From an uncultured Elusimicrobia bacterium (GTDB lineage Bacteria; Elusimicrobiota; Elusimicrobia; Elusimicrobiales; UBA9959): DNA of 64,000 nt. Of this stretch, positions 1 through 8,575 are shown in pieces; position 1 is the first letter of the stretch; each line of letters opens with the position of its first letter. The position numbers and the translations under genes were made by a program. The notes below the pieces were generated by a model, which was given only the letters and a program-made list of their open reading frames with translations, did no database searches and was not told the DNA's origin. The stretch is taken from assembly GCA_903867985.1 (NCBI GenBank), contig CAIPTO010000043.1:1-64000 (forward strand). Direction: 5' to 3'.

Positions 1-50
1 GTAAAAATAGATAGAGTAAATAGTACCCGAGCGTCGCTTCGCTCCGACCC

Positions 51-120
51 GGCTACTTTCACCGGAACGCTGGCACACATTCCAGCGGAATCGTGGCAAC
101 TTTCAGCGGATTACGCAGAT
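51..120. mobile_element. Probable IS21-family terminal region with three degenerate ~22-bp repeats (ggctactttcaccggaa / ggcacacattccagcggaa / ggcaactttcagcggatta)
   Basis: Tandem GGCAACTTTCANCGGAA-like repeats ending in ttacgca, resembling multiple terminal binding sites of IS21-type elements; transposase genes would lie outside the window to the left. Confidence 0.55.
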
Positions 121-132
121 AGTGAAAAGCGG

Positions 133-474
133 TTGATGTTTTACATTTCCGAGACAATTGGTTTTTATAAACAAGTAATAACGCTGTTGTTGTTTGTGGT
201 TACATTTGTGCTGGCAGTCGGCTATTACTTCTCAACAAAAAAAGCAGAAGAATTGGCAAATGATGCATTAAAAGGGGAGCCGTTTAAATTGATTTTAGAA
301 GCATTAATCAATAAACAAGTCACCGACCTGATTAATAATAGTGAAATGGCTTCGTCTCAGGCTACTATTAGTGAAATGGATAAGAGGCTTGTTGGGCTGG
401 AAAAATTAGTTTCAGATAAGAGTTATAAGATAGTCGATAATGAAGAAAGAGGTGATGTTAATGGGCGTAATTAG
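133..474 (+). CDS. Small protein with one N-terminal TM helix and a coiled-coil-like tail, hypothetical
   Basis: ORF; hydrophobic segment VITLLLFVVTFVLAVGYYF; overlaps next ORF. Confidence 0.55.
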   Translation: MMFYISETIGFYKQVITLLLFVVTFVLAVGYYFSTKKAEELANDALKGEPFKLILEALINKQVTDLINNSEMASSQATISEMDKRLVGLEKLVSDKSYKIVDNEERGDVNGRN

Positions 475-1012
475 CCGAAAGCATTTTGTTAAATCAGTTG
501 TTCCATTGGGCGATACCGTGGAATTAATTGATACTCCGGATAAACTCATTTCTTTTGCAAAGTCGCGAGAAATTGAAACGGTTCCTCTCGACGCGGAAGG
601 GGTCGCGAAAGCCCTAAATATCGGTGTTAAATATGAGAATTTCGATAATGATGTTTCCGGCGTTCTTCAAAGGAATGAGGACATGAGTGGTTGGGAGATT
701 CTAGTGAACAAGGCCCATCATTTGCATCGGCGAAGATATACGATAGCCCATGAAATTGCGCATTATTGTCTCCATAGATTTTACAGCAACATTTTTGAGG
801 ATGATATGTTTTTTCGGAGCAATGAGTTGTCAGAAACGGAATGGCAAGCTAATGATTTCGCTGGGGCAGTCTTGATGCCTGAGGACGTGTTTCGTGAAAA
901 GGTGCGCGCGGGAGTCAGTGAGGTGGAGGATTTGGCTAAGATTTTTAAGGTCTCTTCTTTAGCGTTGAGAATGCGCGCAAAGAAGTTGGGAATGTCAGGG
1001 CATGGGTTATGA
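461..1012 (+). CDS. ImmA/IrrE family metallo-endopeptidase
   Basis: HEIAHYCLH (HExxH) followed by EWQANDFAGAVLMPE, typical of the family; start at 461 or 455 favoured by the upstream AGAGGTG. Confidence 0.85.
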   Translation: MGVISRKHFVKSVVPLGDTVELIDTPDKLISFAKSREIETVPLDAEGVAKALNIGVKYENFDNDVSGVLQRNEDMSGWEILVNKAHHLHRRRYTIAHEIAHYCLHRFYSNIFEDDMFFRSNELSETEWQANDFAGAVLMPEDVFREKVRAGVSEVEDLAKIFKVSSLALRMRAKKLGMSGHGL

Positions 1013-2085
1013 ATGAAATAATTTATGTGCCTATTATAAAGACGGCAGACGCTGAAGTGCGCGCGTTGGAGAATCTTTCTGATGCTGTCCGCAACATGAC
1101 AACTCCATTACTTGAATTTACGAGGTCAAGGACAACCGCCAAGTTAAAGCGCGGGGATATCCTTCGCAAAGTCAAAAGACTGTCTGAATTATTCAAGGAG
1201 AGGGTGTTTTTCCTGGATTTAACAAATGATCCTAATTTAACAAATGACCAAATAAAAGAATTGCAGAGCAATGTGAATGGGTATAAAAATTGGACTGATT
1301 TCGCTGTGGCTCGCAAATCAGATTTCTCAAAATTTATACCGACCATCCAGATATCCTCTGAAAATATCGCCACCGAGGATGAGCATTATAAAAGGATACG
1401 GCAGCAGGTCGGAGTTTTGGGTAGGAATTTTGAGAAATTGCTTTACCGCATCCCGATTGGATATGAGTTTATTGCAAGGGATATGGCAGAAATAGGCAAA
1501 CATGTCCCTGCTAATAGATTGATTTGTTTGCTTGATGCTGAGTACATCCCAAAAGATAAGGCGCCAATTTATGCGAGGAATGCCATACCAATTATTCAGG
1601 AGTTTAAGAAATACTCACCGGCCTCAATAATTATTGCGAGCACATCATTTCCTAAAAAACCAACACAATATGGTGGAGAGTCAGAGGGAAGAATGTTTCT
1701 TGAGGAAAGAATCTTTTATAAAAAGATTAAAGAGACTGAAAAAAATATCGTTTATGGCGATTATGCAACAATTCATCCCGCACGAAACGACCAATCCGGT
1801 GGCAACGGATGGGTCCCGAGAATTGATATGCCCACGGCGGATGAGGTGTTTTATTTCCGTGATAGAAAAACGAAAGCAGAGGCGACATATGCGAATGCAT
1901 ATATTAGGGTTGCGGAAAAAGTAGCAGAAACTAAAGACTACCAGGGTATTAGAAAAAAGATCAGTGGTTGCTGGGGGATTAAACAAATTGAATCTGCGGA
2001 GTCCGGCCTTCCGCAAGGGCTCTCCCCATCATTTTGGATATCCGTCAGGATGAATATCCATATTTCTCTTACTGTGACACCTTAG
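1009..2085 (+). CDS. Beta family-like protein (phage 'beta protein'/sce7725-like)
   Basis: N-terminal YVPIIKTADAEVRALENL...ITPLLEFTR-like pattern and C-terminal FWISVRMN; overlaps the ImmA/IrrE ORF by 4 nt. Confidence 0.6.
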   Translation: MNEIIYVPIIKTADAEVRALENLSDAVRNMTTPLLEFTRSRTTAKLKRGDILRKVKRLSELFKERVFFLDLTNDPNLTNDQIKELQSNVNGYKNWTDFAVARKSDFSKFIPTIQISSENIATEDEHYKRIRQQVGVLGRNFEKLLYRIPIGYEFIARDMAEIGKHVPANRLICLLDAEYIPKDKAPIYARNAIPIIQEFKKYSPASIIIASTSFPKKPTQYGGESEGRMFLEERIFYKKIKETEKNIVYGDYATIHPARNDQSGGNGWVPRIDMPTADEVFYFRDRKTKAEATYANAYIRVAEKVAETKDYQGIRKKISGCWGIKQIESAESGLPQGLSPSFWISVRMNIHISLTVTP

Positions 2086-2717
2086 GCTGAAATCCTGTTG
2101 ATTTTGCCGGTTAGCCCTTTCAAATCGTCTCGCACAATAATCCCATCGGTGTCGCGCATAAAAAGGTTGAATAAATCGCGATATCTCTTTTTTAATATCG
2201 CTAATGCGGTGAGATATATTTGAGTTGTGGGGATTTTCCTCGAAACCCTATTACGCAGCGCTTGCGTGGAGATGGTACGGGCATTTTTTGTTTTAAATCT
2301 ATGGATTAAATCCTCTTTTGATAAAAACATTAAAAGATCATCTTTGCTAAGTTTTATTTTCCTTTTTGCCGGCCTTTTAATCTGAAATTCCCCTGATTCG
2401 AATAAAATCAGACCAGTGCTTGCAGGGGTAATCTTTTTAATCTGATTTAAATATTTCTTTGTGGTTATAACGGAGAATTCTGGGAAGGAGCGCAAATAGT
2501 CTGGTAATTGATGGTAAAACTTCTTTATTGAATCTCTGTCACTTTTAATCTCGAACGCATATAGCACATTTGAGATAACAATAAGGTCAGCCTTTCTTTT
2601 GTTTTTCGAGAATAGAACCTCAGTGCCAATAGCATCGGTAGATGCTGAGAACGACAACCCGCCATTTAGCAACCAGCTAATAAATCTGACTTTAATGGTT
2701 TCCGCATTCTCTTGCAT
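2082..2717 (-). CDS. sce7726-like protein
   Basis: N-terminal KVRFISWLLNGG...GTEVLFSKNKRKADLIVISNVLYAFEIKSDRDSIKKFYHQLPDY; start placed at MQENAE. Confidence 0.65.
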   Translation of the reverse strand: MQENAETIKVRFISWLLNGGLSFSASTDAIGTEVLFSKNKRKADLIVISNVLYAFEIKSDRDSIKKFYHQLPDYLRSFPEFSVITTKKYLNQIKKITPASTGLILFESGEFQIKRPAKRKIKLSKDDLLMFLSKEDLIHRFKTKNARTISTQALRNRVSRKIPTTQIYLTALAILKKRYRDLFNLFMRDTDGIIVRDDLKGLTGKINRISA

Positions 2718-2833
2718 AGTTAAATCTTCTTGATAAGTTTCTATTTTATTATAGTATTTGCTTATGATTCTTGAGCGCAATTTTTATTGCGGAGAATTTA
2801 TGAGGAAGGTCTATAACCCAGAAGTGGAGGGGG

Positions 2834-3037
2834 TCAAAATAATTCTTTAATTTTTAGGCTCAAAGCTTTTGCGATCTTCGCTATATTCACAATTGATATA
2901 TTGCGGAGACCTCTCTCCACTTCGCTGATGTAGGTCCGATGAAGGGAAGACTTGAATCCTAGGTCTTCCTGAGAAAGACCTTTCTTCTTTCTAAAAAACT
3001 TTATTCTCGCCCCGAACGATCTCCGTATGTCTTTCAT
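2834..3037 (-). CDS. XRE-family HTH transcriptional regulator
   Basis: Compact HTH: GARIKFFRKKKGLSQEDLGFKSSLHRTYISEVERGLRNISIVNIAKIAKAL. Confidence 0.9.
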   Translation of the reverse strand: MKDIRRSFGARIKFFRKKKGLSQEDLGFKSSLHRTYISEVERGLRNISIVNIAKIAKALSLKIKELF

Positions 3038-3044
3038 AATACAA

Positions 3045-3106
3045 TGTCACTTATTGACTACAGTCTATATTTTTGCATACTATATATCTACAGTCTATGA
3101 GTGACA
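3045..3106. promoter_or_regulatory. Putative XRE operator region: ATTGACTACAGTCTAT near-palindrome, repeated ctacagtctat (3058-3068 and 3088-3098), flanked by inverted gtcact/agtgac
   Basis: Direct and inverted repeats read directly, immediately upstream of the XRE gene start. Confidence 0.6.
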
Positions 3107-3608
3107 TCTCTATTGAGGCCAGGCGGAGCCTTATATAACAGCCGAGCGGTATAGTGCGACCTTATAACGAATAAGAGTTGATGCGCGCGGGAAATAATTT
3201 TCTGCGGTGTACGTCCGCCTTAGGCGGACGAAACCCGGCCGCCTCTGGCGGACGGGAAGGGGGTGAGGCCATGAAAAACAACTCTCCTCTGATGGAGCAG
3301 TGCGAAGGCGCAACGTGCCGAGCCTGCGAACCCTCTTTCCTGCGGCGAGCATGGGCGGCCGCGCGGCGTGGCCGACCGTGCGGCAAGGAGCGGAGCGGGG
3401 CCGCGCATCGTGGCCACGCCCGCGACGACTTCGCGCAGTCAGCGGCCAGGGGAAACGGATCGAAAAAGGTATTTATAAAGAGTCTTCAGGATGTTGCGCA
3501 TAGAAGTTTCGAACTTTATCCTGAAAACTCCGGATTTTTTCTTCAAAAACTGGCGCAATCTGCGCAACAAACCTCCGGCGTTCCTGTATACCCCGGATCA
3601 TTATTGTT

Positions 3609-3640
3609 AAAAAACCCGGCTGAATTCAGCCGGGTTTTTA
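3609..3640. terminator. Bidirectional intrinsic terminator (aaaaaacccggctgaattcagccgggttttt)
   Basis: Perfect stem with A-tract and T-tract; 60 bp downstream of the GH3 gene on the minus strand. Confidence 0.85.
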
Positions 3641-3698
3641 ATTTGAATATCTTTTTAAACTTTAGCCTAATACACTACGCTGCCAACCTGCAGTTAAT

Positions 3699-6203
3699 CT
3701 ATTTCAACACCAGGTCTCGCGACAATTTCAGGTCGCGGGAGGAACTGCCGGCCCAGATCGTGAAGCGGCCCGGATCCACCGTCCAGCCCTTGCCTGAATC
3801 GTCATAATAAGCGAAAGCGGACCGGTCCAGCGGCACGCGCACGGTCCGCGTTTCTCCCGCGGCCAGCCGCATTTTTGAGAAGCCCTTGAGCTCGCGCAGA
3901 GGCCTTGGCAGGGCGGGCGAAGCCTCGCCTACATAGATCTGCACTGTTTCTTCCCCGGCCCGCGCGCTCGTGTTCCGCACCGTAACGGCAACGCTTATTA
4001 ATGGCGCCCGAGCGCTGTCGCTTGATATTTCCAGTTCCATGTTTTCGTACGCGAAACTCGCGTAGGATAAGCCATATCCGAAGGGGAACAGCGGGGCGAT
4101 ACCTTGCGCGTCAGCGTGACGATAACCGACGAATATCCCCTCGGTATAACGGACCATGCCATTTTCTCCCGGATAAGCCCCGAAAGACGAGGCGTCCTGC
4201 TCGCGGACCGGGAAGGTGACCGGCAAACGTCCGCCGGGCTCCGCGCCCAGAAGCACCTCAGCCACCGCCTGTCCGCCCTCCTGTCCAGGATACCAGGGCA
4301 GCAGAATAGCGCCAACCTTATCCACCCACGGCATCAGCACGGGAGTCCCGGTAAATAAAACCACCACGGTATTGGGGTTGGCCTTGGCCACAGCTTCAAT
4401 AAGAGCATCCTGCCCCGGAGGCAGGGCCAGCGTCATCCGGTCTCCGCCTTCCGACTCATACTTATCGGATAGTCCGGCAAATATAACGGCCGCGTCCGCG
4501 CCTGAGGCAGCCTCGACCGCCTCCGCTATGTGGTCCTCGGGCGGGATCGCTGCGCGCAGGCGAATCTTAACTTTGCCCTTATCGCTGAAAGTTTCAAACC
4601 GAACGCTGTGCTCGCTGCCGGCCTGAAGGTCAGCGGCCCAGGCCAGGCATTCCCAAAGCGGATTAGACCAGTCGCTGAGAACCTGCACGCCGTCTATAAA
4701 CAGCCGCGAGCCGCCAGACTGAACCACAAATTCATAACGCCCGGTGCGCGGCACGATGAACCTGCCGGTCCAGCGCGCGGAAAATCCGTCCTCGGGCTTG
4801 CCGGGGATAGGCGACTTTTTTAAATCAAAATCCACTTTCGGATCCACACGGCTGAGAACCGGCGCGCCTTCCAATTTCTGGTTGGCGAAATATTCGCCCA
4901 GCAGTCCGTGTCCCGTGCCTGAGGGCGGAGCCAAAAGCTCTTCGGGTATGGCCGTGTCCCGTCCGGGAAGGTCCACGCCCTGCGCGTATACGATCCGGCC
5001 GCCGGGCCAGGATTTGCGCAGCATCTCCAGCGGGCTGATAGAAGCCGCGTGCTGAACCTCGGAACTTCCCCCGCCAGCGGCGCGCAATACGGCGGCATTG
5101 GGGCCTATCACCGCCAGCTTTTTGAACCTCTCCGGGGTCAGCGGCAGCAGCCGGCCTTCATTTTTGAGCAGCACCGTACCCTCTCGCGCCATACGGCGCG
5201 CCAGTTCCAGATGCTCCGGACCGGCCACTATGGATTTAGGCGGACGGTCCGCGTCTTTTCTCTCAAAAACTCCGGCAGAGAACAGCACACGCAGGATGCG
5301 CCTGGCCTTATCCTCTATCGTAGGCACGGAAACCCGGCCTTCCTGAACCGCTTTCTCCAGCGGCGCGGTAAAATAATAGCCCCAGGGCATTTCCAGGTCC
5401 AGCCCGGCGTTAGCCGAGCCTTCCGTACTGTGGGTGGCCCCCCAATCGGAAACAACAAATCCGGAAAAACCCCATTCTTTCTTAAGGACCTGGTTGAGCA
5501 GGAACGGATTTTCCGCGGCGAAGAGGCCGTCCACGCGGTTATATGCTGCCATAACCGTCCACACGCCGGCATGCACCGCGGCCTCGAAAGCCGGGAAGAA
5601 AATTTCGCGCATGGCGCGGCGGTCCGCCCTGACGTCAACCGCCATCCGGCCCGTCTCCTGATTATTGAGCGCGTAATGCTTTACGCTGCCGATAACGCCC
5701 TGCCCCTGCAGCCCCGAGACAAAAGCGGAGGCGAGACGGGAGTTAAGATAGGGGTCCTCGCCGTAACTCTCGAAATTCCGGCCGCTATAGGGATTGCGGG
5801 CTATATTAACGCAGGGGCCCAGCAGCATATCTTTACCCATGGCCAGGGCCTCAAGGCCCATGGCGGCCGCGGCCTCGTTAATAAGCGCGGGGTCGAAGGC
5901 GGCGCCTATAGAAACGCCGGACGGGAACGCTGTCGCCGTAATGTCCCAGCGCGAGACTCCCAGCGGGCCATCGGTCATTCTGATGGGCGGGACGCCCAGC
6001 TCTGGAAAGGAGTAGGTCTCCATCTCCCATCCGCCGGCTATCGCTATCTTCTGGGCAAGGGTCATACGGCCGAGCAGATCGGAAACGCGCGCCTCGACAG
6101 GAGCCTTGGCGTCTTTATACACAGCCGTCGGCTCAACCGCCGACAAAGGGGCGGTTAAAAGCAGCAATGGGGCAAAAAATTGGAACCATTTATATTTGAT
6201 CAT
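3699..6203 (-). CDS. Glycoside hydrolase family 3 beta-glucosidase-like protein with PA14-type insert and signal peptide
   Basis: KHYALNNQETGR, VVSDWGATH, GLLGEYFANQ...RLFIDGVQV PA14-like insert, C-terminal Fn3-like domain; start at MIKYKWFQFF. Confidence 0.9.
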   Translation of the reverse strand: MIKYKWFQFFAPLLLLTAPLSAVEPTAVYKDAKAPVEARVSDLLGRMTLAQKIAIAGGWEMETYSFPELGVPPIRMTDGPLGVSRWDITATAFPSGVSIGAAFDPALINEAAAAMGLEALAMGKDMLLGPCVNIARNPYSGRNFESYGEDPYLNSRLASAFVSGLQGQGVIGSVKHYALNNQETGRMAVDVRADRRAMREIFFPAFEAAVHAGVWTVMAAYNRVDGLFAAENPFLLNQVLKKEWGFSGFVVSDWGATHSTEGSANAGLDLEMPWGYYFTAPLEKAVQEGRVSVPTIEDKARRILRVLFSAGVFERKDADRPPKSIVAGPEHLELARRMAREGTVLLKNEGRLLPLTPERFKKLAVIGPNAAVLRAAGGGSSEVQHAASISPLEMLRKSWPGGRIVYAQGVDLPGRDTAIPEELLAPPSGTGHGLLGEYFANQKLEGAPVLSRVDPKVDFDLKKSPIPGKPEDGFSARWTGRFIVPRTGRYEFVVQSGGSRLFIDGVQVLSDWSNPLWECLAWAADLQAGSEHSVRFETFSDKGKVKIRLRAAIPPEDHIAEAVEAASGADAAVIFAGLSDKYESEGGDRMTLALPPGQDALIEAVAKANPNTVVVLFTGTPVLMPWVDKVGAILLPWYPGQEGGQAVAEVLLGAEPGGRLPVTFPVREQDASSFGAYPGENGMVRYTEGIFVGYRHADAQGIAPLFPFGYGLSYASFAYENMELEISSDSARAPLISVAVTVRNTSARAGEETVQIYVGEASPALPRPLRELKGFSKMRLAAGETRTVRVPLDRSAFAYYDDSGKGWTVDPGRFTIWAGSSSRDLKLSRDLVLK

Positions 6204-6379
6204 AGTTTTTATTTCCTTTACGCGCGGTAATATCAGCCCGGAACTAAAGTTTACAAAAGGGCGACGGGAAAAGCAAAATATACGACCGACCGGCCAGGGC
6301 TGCAATTCCGCGCTAAAAACGTACGCGGCGCCCCTCCCGGATAATATATAATAAGCCTGACAGTTCATCAGGAATCGCC

Positions 6380-6724
6380 ATGCCCGACAATATAGTCTAT
6401 TCCACCGATCCGGATTGGGACCCGCCGTGCCCGGCCTGCGGTAAAAGCCCGTGCGGCTGCGCTTCGCTGTCAGGCAAGCCGAAACAGACGGAGCCGGTGC
6501 GCGTCTCGTTCCGCCGGGGACACAAAGGCAGCGGCCTGACCGTCATTGAAAAGATTCAGATGCACCCTGCCGGAAAAGAAGAACTTCTAAAAAATTTTAA
6601 AAAAAAGTTGGGAGTGGGCGGGACGGTGAAACTGGGGGCGTTGGAACTCCAGGGCGACCACAGGGCCGCGGTGGAAATAGAACTTAAAAACCTGGGCTAC
6701 AAAGTGAAACAACTTGGGGGATAA
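6380..6724 (+). CDS. yciH: SUI1/YciH family translation initiation factor-like protein
   Basis: GSGLTVIEKIQMHPAGKEELLKNFKKKLGVGGTVKLGALELQGDH. Confidence 0.85.
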   Translation: MPDNIVYSTDPDWDPPCPACGKSPCGCASLSGKPKQTEPVRVSFRRGHKGSGLTVIEKIQMHPAGKEELLKNFKKKLGVGGTVKLGALELQGDHRAAVEIELKNLGYKVKQLGG

Positions 6725-6766
6725 TATCAGTGATCAGTGACTGGTAATTAGCCAGGCCCTCATCTC

Positions 6767-7468
6767 TTATTTTCCGCAGTAATTACTCTCCACGCGGTTT
6801 CGCACATTATCGTAACTATAGATCGCCTTCATCACCAACGGATAACCGATCTCATCCTCGTTCTTCAGCATTTCAACAATCAATCTGCTTTCCAGATAAG
6901 CCAGAGCCGGGTCCGCCCCGGGGACCCTCGAGCAGAAAGCCGAGTTGCTCATATCCCTGGTCTCCATGGCGACATGCTCCGCGTAACCTTCCTTCCGCCA
7001 ATCAGACATGCCAAAATAGCTCAGCACGCCCACTTTGTTCTTGATCTGGGCTTTCACTATTTCATGGACAATAACGCTTTCAAGCACCCGGCCCATTCCG
7101 GCGCCCGTGGGACCGTAGGAGATATTTTTGTCGATATCGGCTGAAACTACAAACACTTTACTGTTTATCGGATGCACACAGGCGAATTCTTTCCTGCAGA
7201 AAGGCGCCAGAAATGAATATTCTTTGTAACTCCCTGTCAGATAAACTTCAAAGTTCTGACCGGGGTCATAGAAATCGTCCGCGGATATCTTCGCATATAT
7301 ATCCGACAGCAGTCTGTCCGGAGATTTGGTGAGCGGGTCGTGAGTGTAAAGGGTGAGGTTCTTATAGTCATATTTAGAACTAAAAAGAACAACCGGGTAG
7401 ATAGTCAGGCCGCAGTAGGCCGCGACCGCCAGCAGCACGCATAAAAACAAAAATCTCATCTTGGTCAT
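6767..7468 (-). CDS. Hypothetical secreted/membrane-anchored protein with degenerate gluzincin-like motif (HEIVK ... EGYAEH)
   Basis: N-terminal hydrophobic segment; VIVHEIVKAQ ... WRKEGYAEHVA. Confidence 0.5.
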   Translation of the reverse strand: MTKMRFLFLCVLLAVAAYCGLTIYPVVLFSSKYDYKNLTLYTHDPLTKSPDRLLSDIYAKISADDFYDPGQNFEVYLTGSYKEYSFLAPFCRKEFACVHPINSKVFVVSADIDKNISYGPTGAGMGRVLESVIVHEIVKAQIKNKVGVLSYFGMSDWRKEGYAEHVAMETRDMSNSAFCSRVPGADPALAYLESRLIVEMLKNEDEIGYPLVMKAIYSYDNVRNRVESNYCGK

Positions 7469-7578
7469 AAAACCTCCCCCCCATATAGTGCGCCGCCGCT
7501 GAATTTTTTATTGAAACGCTGCGAACATTCACGCTTCCATGAACACTAAGAAAACTTATAAGAATTGCAGGATTCAGG

Positions 7579-7677
7579 TTAACCGGTCCCGACTATAAAA
7601 TACCAGATGAGGAGAGCGATCACCAGTGCGATGAGCTTTATACTCCAGTTCCTGGTTATCATTTCGGGAATATTCAT
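7579..7677 (-). CDS. 32-aa YbbR/CdaR N-terminal-like transmembrane microprotein MNIPEMITRNWSIKLIALVIALLIWYFIVGTG
   Basis: ATGA overlap with the cdaA stop codon; NWSIKLIALVIALLIWYFIV resembles the YbbR/CdaR N-terminal TM anchor; not in the supplied ORF track (too short). Confidence 0.6.
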   Translation of the reverse strand: MNIPEMITRNWSIKLIALVIALLIWYFIVGTG

Positions 7678-8486
7678 AAGGGTTGCGAAGGCTGCGGCTG
7701 GGCCGGGGACGAAGGCCTGGAGCTCTTCCTTAAAAGCGTCTTCTCGGTTTTGGATCTGTAAAGCTGATAGAGCATGGTTTCGAGATCTTTAGGATCCACG
7801 GCCTGCTGCAGTTTACCGTTCCTGGAGACGGAGATAAGACCGGTCTCTTCCGACACTGTCACGATTATGGCGTCAGCTATCTCGCTTAAGCCCAGCGCTG
7901 CGCGATGGCGCATGCCGAGTATCTTGGAAAGTTCCTGCTGTTCCGTGAGCGGCAGAATGCAGCCGGCGGCCACTAAACGGTTATTGGATATAACCACGGC
8001 GCCGTCGTGCAGGTGCGTATTAGGGTGGAAGATCGTGAGCAGCAGCTCTTTTGAAACCTCGCCATTAACGCGCACCCCGGTCTCCACAATATCGCGCAGG
8101 CCCATGTCCTGCTCAAGCACAACCAGCATGCCGATTTTTTTGGGGACGGCGAACCTGATGGATTCCATCAGCTCGGCGATAAAGCGGTATTCCTGCGAGA
8201 TCAGGATGCGCCCCAGCGGGTTGGAACCGATATTCGCCAGCGCCACGCGTATCTCAGGCTGAAAAACCACAATAAGCAGGAAGATGCCGGCCAGCCAGAA
8301 ATTCTGCAGCAGCCACGCGGTAGCGCCCATTTTGAAGAATTTAGCCAGCGAGGTGATGATGGCAAGTATGAAAACGCCCCATACGACATTCATGGCCCTG
8401 GTGCCCTTAATGAGCAGAATAAGCCGATAAACGATGTAATAGACTACGAAAATGTCTAAAATATTCTTTAAATAGTTCAGATACAT
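7674..8486 (-). CDS. cdaA: Diadenylate cyclase CdaA (DisA_N domain, 3 TM)
   Basis: LHDGAVVI (DGA) and GMRHRAALGLSE (RHR) motifs, N-terminal TM helices. Confidence 0.93.
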   Translation of the reverse strand: MYLNYLKNILDIFVVYYIVYRLILLIKGTRAMNVVWGVFILAIITSLAKFFKMGATAWLLQNFWLAGIFLLIVVFQPEIRVALANIGSNPLGRILISQEYRFIAELMESIRFAVPKKIGMLVVLEQDMGLRDIVETGVRVNGEVSKELLLTIFHPNTHLHDGAVVISNNRLVAAGCILPLTEQQELSKILGMRHRAALGLSEIADAIIVTVSEETGLISVSRNGKLQQAVDPKDLETMLYQLYRSKTEKTLLRKSSRPSSPAQPQPSQPL

Positions 8487-8575
8487 AAAACTCCAGTGGT
8501 TAGTGGACAGTGATTAGTGAAGGAGGTTTCCTTACGACATACTGAACCACTTATCACTTCCGTTCGTACAGGCTG

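Noticed and set aside
3178-3807. 209-aa plus-strand ORF in the GC-rich block
   Set aside because: Spans inverted repeats and the terminator, random composition, no motif.
5049-6158. 369-aa plus-strand ORF
   Set aside because: Antisense to the clearly coding GH3 gene; Arg/His/Gly-rich shadow ORF in high-GC sequence.
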